Assembly: GCF_003352835.1 (NCBI RefSeq)
Contig: NZ_QLVD01000032.1
Coordinates: 155,886-192,217, forward strand
Source: Ornithinimicrobium murale
GTDB taxonomy: Bacteria > Actinomycetota > Actinomycetes > Actinomycetales > Dermatophilaceae
Reading direction: 5' to 3'
Length of the DNA: 36,332 bases
Made by a program: the position numbers and the translations under genes. Below the pieces are notes generated by a model. That model had not been told where the DNA came from. It saw only the letters and a program-made list of their open reading frames with translations, and ran no database searches. Position 1 is the first letter of the stretch, and the number at the start of each line of letters is the position of its first letter. Below, in pieces: positions 33,366-36,332 of the stretch.

Positions 33366-34589
33366 GTGACCAGCCAGCGACCCGAGCCCCCCGCAGCGAG
33401 CCGACCGCCGCTGCGGCGTGGTGGCGAGGGGAGCCTGCTGGCTGGCGTCAGTCAGGGGTTGGGCGACCACTTGGGGCTGCACCCGTTCGCGATCCGTGCC
33501 CTGTTCGTGGCCATGACCGCGATCGGTGGGGCGGGCGCGCTGATCTACGCCTTCCTCTGGGCCACGATCGAACCGGTCGACGAACAGGACGCGGTCCCCC
33601 TGGAGCGACGCACGAGCCCAGGAGCGCTCCTGGTGGCCGGAGGTGCCGTCGTCGTCATGATCGGGGTTCTGGGCTTCCTGCAGTCTCAGGGCCTCAACCT
33701 GCGACTGGACATCACGATCCCGGTGCTGGTGCTCACAGTGGGCGCGGTCTTCATCTGGGCCCAGTTGGACACCTCTGGCCGGCAACGCCTCCTGGCCGAC
33801 CAGGGTGGTAGTCCACAGAAGGCGCTGGGTCGGTTGGTGATCGGTGCCGGGCTGGCGGTGGTCGGTCTGGTGGCGCTCACGACTCAGAACGCCGACCTGG
33901 GGCAACTGCGCAGTGTCGCCGCGGCGGTGGTGGTCGCCTTGATCGGTGTTGGCCTGCTGGCAGCCCCCTATCTGACCCGGCTCTGGCGCAACCTGCGCGA
34001 GGAGCAGGCGGCAACCGCCCGCGCCACCGAGCGGGCTGACATTGCGGCCCACCTGCACGACTCGGTCCTGCAGACGTTGGCCCTCATTCAGCGGCGGGCC
34101 GACGACCCGACGCAGGTGGCCCGGCTCGCGCGGGCCCAGGAGCGCGAACTGCGCAGCTGGTTGTATGCCGGACCGGTCGGCCCCGCGGCCACCCTCGCCG
34201 GAGCGGTGGCGGCGGCTGGGCACGACGTGGAGGACCTGCACGGTGTGCCGATCGAGGTCATCATCACCGGCGACCGACCTCTCGACGCCGATGGTCAGGC
34301 TCTCGTCAACGCGCTGCGTGAGGCGATGCTCAACGCCGTCCGCCACGGAGAGCCGCCGGTCTCGGCCTACGTGGAGGTCGGCGGGCGGTCGGTCGAGGCG
34401 TTCGTCCGTGACCACGGCGAGGGATTCGATCTGGACGCTGTGCCCAGCGACCGGCTCGGGGTCCGTGAGTCGATCCTCGGACGGATGGACAGGCATGGAG
34501 GCACGGCGCGGCTGCGCCGCCTCGAGCACGGGACCGAGGTCAGTCTGGAACTGCCGCTGTCTCACGAGCCACAAGGAGCAGACTCATGA
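33366..34589 (+). CDS. PspC-domain sensor histidine kinase (HisKA_3-like)
   Basis: 407 residues. An N-terminal PspC domain (about 20-70: GGEGSLLAGVSQGLGDHLG, IRALFVAMTAIGGAGALIYAFLW) replaces a classic sensor. Further helices at about 86-107, 117-133 and 155-205 complete the membrane part. The phosphoacceptor His231 lies in AAHLHDSVLQTLALI. The ATPase domain has NALREAMLNAVRHGE (N box) and FVRDHGEGFDLD (G box). GTG 33366 has GGGGAGG nine bases upstream; an in-frame ATG at 33330 lacks one. Its stop overlaps the response-regulator start as ATGA. It should phosphorylate that regulator in response to envelope stress. Confidence 0.9.
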   Translation: MTSQRPEPPAASRPPLRRGGEGSLLAGVSQGLGDHLGLHPFAIRALFVAMTAIGGAGALIYAFLWATIEPVDEQDAVPLERRTSPGALLVAGGAVVVMIGVLGFLQSQGLNLRLDITIPVLVLTVGAVFIWAQLDTSGRQRLLADQGGSPQKALGRLVIGAGLAVVGLVALTTQNADLGQLRSVAAAVVVALIGVGLLAAPYLTRLWRNLREEQAATARATERADIAAHLHDSVLQTLALIQRRADDPTQVARLARAQERELRSWLYAGPVGPAATLAGAVAAAGHDVEDLHGVPIEVIITGDRPLDADGQALVNALREAMLNAVRHGEPPVSAYVEVGGRSVEAFVRDHGEGFDLDAVPSDRLGVRESILGRMDRHGGTARLRRLEHGTEVSLELPLSHEPQGADS

Positions 34590-35335
34590 CAGATTCCACC
34601 TCCGGCCCGTCCGCCGAGCCTCGGCGTTCTGCCGGTCCAGCCGGCGGTGCCGGGAGTCGCGGACCGATTCGCCTCGTTCTGGTCGATGACCACCGCATGT
34701 TCCGCTCCGGTGTCCGCACCGAGCTGGACGAGGTTTCCGGCAACCGCCTGGACATTGTCGGCGAGGCCGGCACGGTTGACCAGGCCGTCGCAGTGATTCG
34801 TGAGCAACGCCCCGACGTGGTGCTGCTTGACGTGCACCTGCCCGGAGGCAACGGTCGCGGCGGCAGCGACGTCATTGCCGGCTGCGCGGGGGTGAACACT
34901 GAGGCCGGTGGGCCGGTGCGTTTCCTCGCCCTGTCGGTCTCTGACGCCGCCGAAGACGTGATTGCGGTGATCCGCGCGGGTGCGCGGGGCTACGTGACCA
35001 AGACGATCAGCGGTCCCGAGCTGGGCGGTGCGATTGTCCGAGTCGCCGATGGGGATGCGGTCTTCAGTCCCCGGCTCGCCGGCTTCGTGCTCGACGCATT
35101 CGGAGCCGCAGCCGGTGAGATCGCCGAGGTCGACGAGGAGCTTGATCGACTCAGTGCCCGGGAGCGCGAAGTGATGCGCCTGATCGCCCGGGGCTATCAG
35201 TACAAGGAAGTGGCCAAAGAGTTGTTCATCTCGGTGAAGACGGTGGAGACCCACGTCTCCTCGGTGCTGCGCAAGCTGCAGCTGTCCTCTCGGCACGAGC
35301 TCACGGCGTGGGCGATGGGCCGTCGTCTGCTCTGA
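34586..35335 (+). CDS. LuxR/NarL-type response regulator
   Basis: 249 residues. After a disordered 25-residue head, the receiver (about 28-150) has the acidic pair in LVLVDDHRMF, phosphoacceptor Asp82 in VVLLDVHLPGG, and the Lys in GYVTKTISG. The C-terminal helix-turn-helix is LSAREREVMRLIARGYQYKEVAKELFISVKTVETHVSSVLRKL (about 190-235). ATG 34586 overlaps the kinase stop (ATGA). The adjacent phased repeats at 33285-33314 are its likely targets. Its last 35 bases overlap the convergent gene. Confidence 0.94.
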   Translation: MTDSTSGPSAEPRRSAGPAGGAGSRGPIRLVLVDDHRMFRSGVRTELDEVSGNRLDIVGEAGTVDQAVAVIREQRPDVVLLDVHLPGGNGRGGSDVIAGCAGVNTEAGGPVRFLALSVSDAAEDVIAVIRAGARGYVTKTISGPELGGAIVRVADGDAVFSPRLAGFVLDAFGAAAGEIAEVDEELDRLSAREREVMRLIARGYQYKEVAKELFISVKTVETHVSSVLRKLQLSSRHELTAWAMGRRLL

Positions 35336-35939
35336 CCGGGACGCCGATCTGACCGAGCACTGCCTCCAGGTCGTCCGCCAGTGCAGTGAACTCCGCGTCG
35401 GGGACGTGCAGTGCCAGATTCACCCGCACCGCCTCGCCATCGCGCCGGTGCACCTCCAGGGTCCGCACCTGATCGGGCATCTGCACCAGGCGGTTCCCGA
35501 TCTCGTTGCCCACGGTGCCGCCGGCCGTCGGTGCCCACTGGATCGGACGCTCCTCGCGGTCAACGACCACCTCTGTGATCTCCAGATAGGGCACCAGGGA
35601 GTGTCCAGCCGCGGTGATGCCTGTGCGGCCCAACTCGAGCACCATCGGTGGCTGAGCGCAGGACAGCTTGCGCGCGCGGAAGAGCAGCACGACAGCGACA
35701 CCACCGATGAGCACGGCAATGGCGAGGCCCACCCCACCGATGATGGTGAAGGTCCCCTCCGGATCGTCGATGCCCAGAATCTCACTGCCTGCGAAGAGCA
35801 TGAGCCCGAACCACACAGCAGCCCAGCAGGCAATCACAGCACAGACGATGCCGGCCACCTTGGCCATCCGTCGGATGCGTTCAATCGCCGCTGGGTCCCC
35901 GAACACGGTCAGGACCGAGCCATTGCGTTGGTAAGGCAT
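35301..35939 (-). CDS. Hypothetical two-helix membrane protein
   Basis: 212 residues. An N-terminal cytoplasmic segment precedes helices at about 28-50 (VAGIVCAVIACWAAVWFGLMLFAG) and 64-87 (TIIGGVGLAIAVLIGGVAVVLLF). The rest is a soluble, PH-like beta-rich domain (LELGRTGITAAGHSLVPYLEITEVVVDREERP) with VRTLEVHRRDGEAVRVNLALHV; the bacterial PH-like assignment is by pattern only. Convergent with the response regulator, overlapping by 35 bases. The start is ATG 35939. Confidence 0.75.
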   Translation of the reverse strand: MPYQRNGSVLTVFGDPAAIERIRRMAKVAGIVCAVIACWAAVWFGLMLFAGSEILGIDDPEGTFTIIGGVGLAIAVLIGGVAVVLLFRARKLSCAQPPMVLELGRTGITAAGHSLVPYLEITEVVVDREERPIQWAPTAGGTVGNEIGNRLVQMPDQVRTLEVHRRDGEAVRVNLALHVPDAEFTALADDLEAVLGQIGVPVRADDGPSPTP

Positions 35940-35988
35940 TCAACGAGGCTAGAACACGAAGGGTGGAGCACGGGATCTTCCGAACCAC

Positions 35989-36332
35989 TCAGAAGGGTGG
36001 TGGGGCGTCGGGGTCGTGGGTCCAGGGGGTGGTGGGCCCGTCGTCGTCGTTGTCACCGTGGCTGGAGTTGTTGTTGCTCGTGTCGGCGTCGCTGTTGGTG
36101 CTGGTCGCTGGCTCATCGGCCTCTTCGGCGGCGGTGTCGGTGCTGTGACGGATCCGGTCGGCTTCGGCGCGGGTGGTGTCGGGGTGGGGGTGGTAGGTGC
36201 GGCGGCCGGTCTCTGGGGTGTGGGTGAGGGTGACTTGGTCCCAGCCGGTGAAGGTGTCGTCCCAGTCGTGGTCGTCGTCGGCTTCCAGGGTCGCGGCGGG
36301 TGGCCGGTAGGACAGGGCCTGGTAGATCGCGG
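35989..36332 (-). CDS. Unidentified acidic protein, C-terminal part only
   Basis: 113 codons are open from the window edge (first full codon at 36330) to TGA 35989, with third positions almost all G or C, as in real genes here. The visible part runs from AIYQALSYRPPAATLEA, through DWDDTFTGWDQVTLTHTPE and GRRTYHPHPDTTRAEADRIR, to a Ser/Asn/Asp-rich tail and a PDAPPPF end. No family is recognised; C-termini of DUF222/HNH-type proteins can look like this, but that is a guess. The start lies outside the window. Confidence 0.6.
   Translation of the reverse strand, partial: AIYQALSYRPPAATLEADDDHDWDDTFTGWDQVTLTHTPETGRRTYHPHPDTTRAEADRIRHSTDTAAEEADEPATSTNSDADTSNNNSSHGDNDDDGPTTPWTHDPDAPPPF

Noticed and set aside
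32949..34574. 541-codon minus-strand frame across the sensor kinase
   Set aside because: Antisense shadow of the kinase and pspC genes; no recognisable domain.
35963..36148. Plus-strand 61-codon frame at the window end
   Set aside because: It is the complement of the well-supported minus-strand coding end with GC-rich third positions.

Overview
The window is high-GC DNA with GTG and TTG starts, many ATGA/GTGA gene overlaps, leaderless-looking promoters, and family markers such as DUF3073, an F420-type luciferase-like oxidoreductase and a SAM-IV riboswitch. This points to an actinobacterial chromosome, probably a Micrococcales member of the Intrasporangiaceae/Ornithinimicrobium kind. The genus cannot be fixed from the sequence alone. 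No tRNA, rRNA, IS element, integrase or CRISPR array was seen.

Layout. 1-1423: 3' part of arginine deiminase and a sterol-carrier-like protein. 1424-3400: an accessory patch with an orphan AbiEi/DUF559-like gene flanked by three kinds of short tandem repeat, plus a small membrane protein. 3495-7579 (minus): a receiver/glutaredoxin-like/thioredoxin-reductase-like flavoprotein coupled by ATGA to a membrane class III nucleotidyl cyclase, then a luciferase-like oxidoreductase. 7793-10549: purF and purM. 10522-12921: a membrane protein, DUF3073, a CopC-like protein and a YigZ-family protein. 12982-14930: an ATP-grasp ligase resembling D-aspartate ligase and a divergent gluconokinase.

14927-22891 (minus) is one tightly overlapping eight-gene operon. 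It encodes a branched-chain-amino-acid-type ABC importer (lipoprotein, two permeases, two ATPases), a Gfo/Idh/MocA dehydrogenase, a DUF993 aldolase-like protein and a sugar-phosphate isomerase-like protein. A divergent LacI-family regulator (23025-24095) and two overlapping palindromic operators sit at its promoter. It looks like an uptake and catabolic system for an unidentified, probably sugar- or polyol-like compound.

24118-25821: an NfeD/SPFH membrane pair. 26265-27698: argG with a consensus-like promoter overlapping an ARG-box-like dyad. 27830-30451 (minus): metY-metX. Their leader combines an extended -10 promoter, a SAM-IV riboswitch and, downstream, a nine-codon upstream ORF with two adjacent Cys codons, a good Shine-Dalgarno and a hairpin arm at its stop codon. 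This is a candidate dual SAM/cysteine control region and the most interesting feature seen.

30919-36332: a small membrane protein, then a divergent PspC module. One arm has a large PspC protein with octapeptide repeats and a partner membrane protein. The other has a PspC-domain sensor kinase and a LuxR-type response regulator. Three 11-bp-phased direct repeats between the arms are candidate regulator sites. A membrane protein and the C-terminal end of an unidentified acidic protein close the window.
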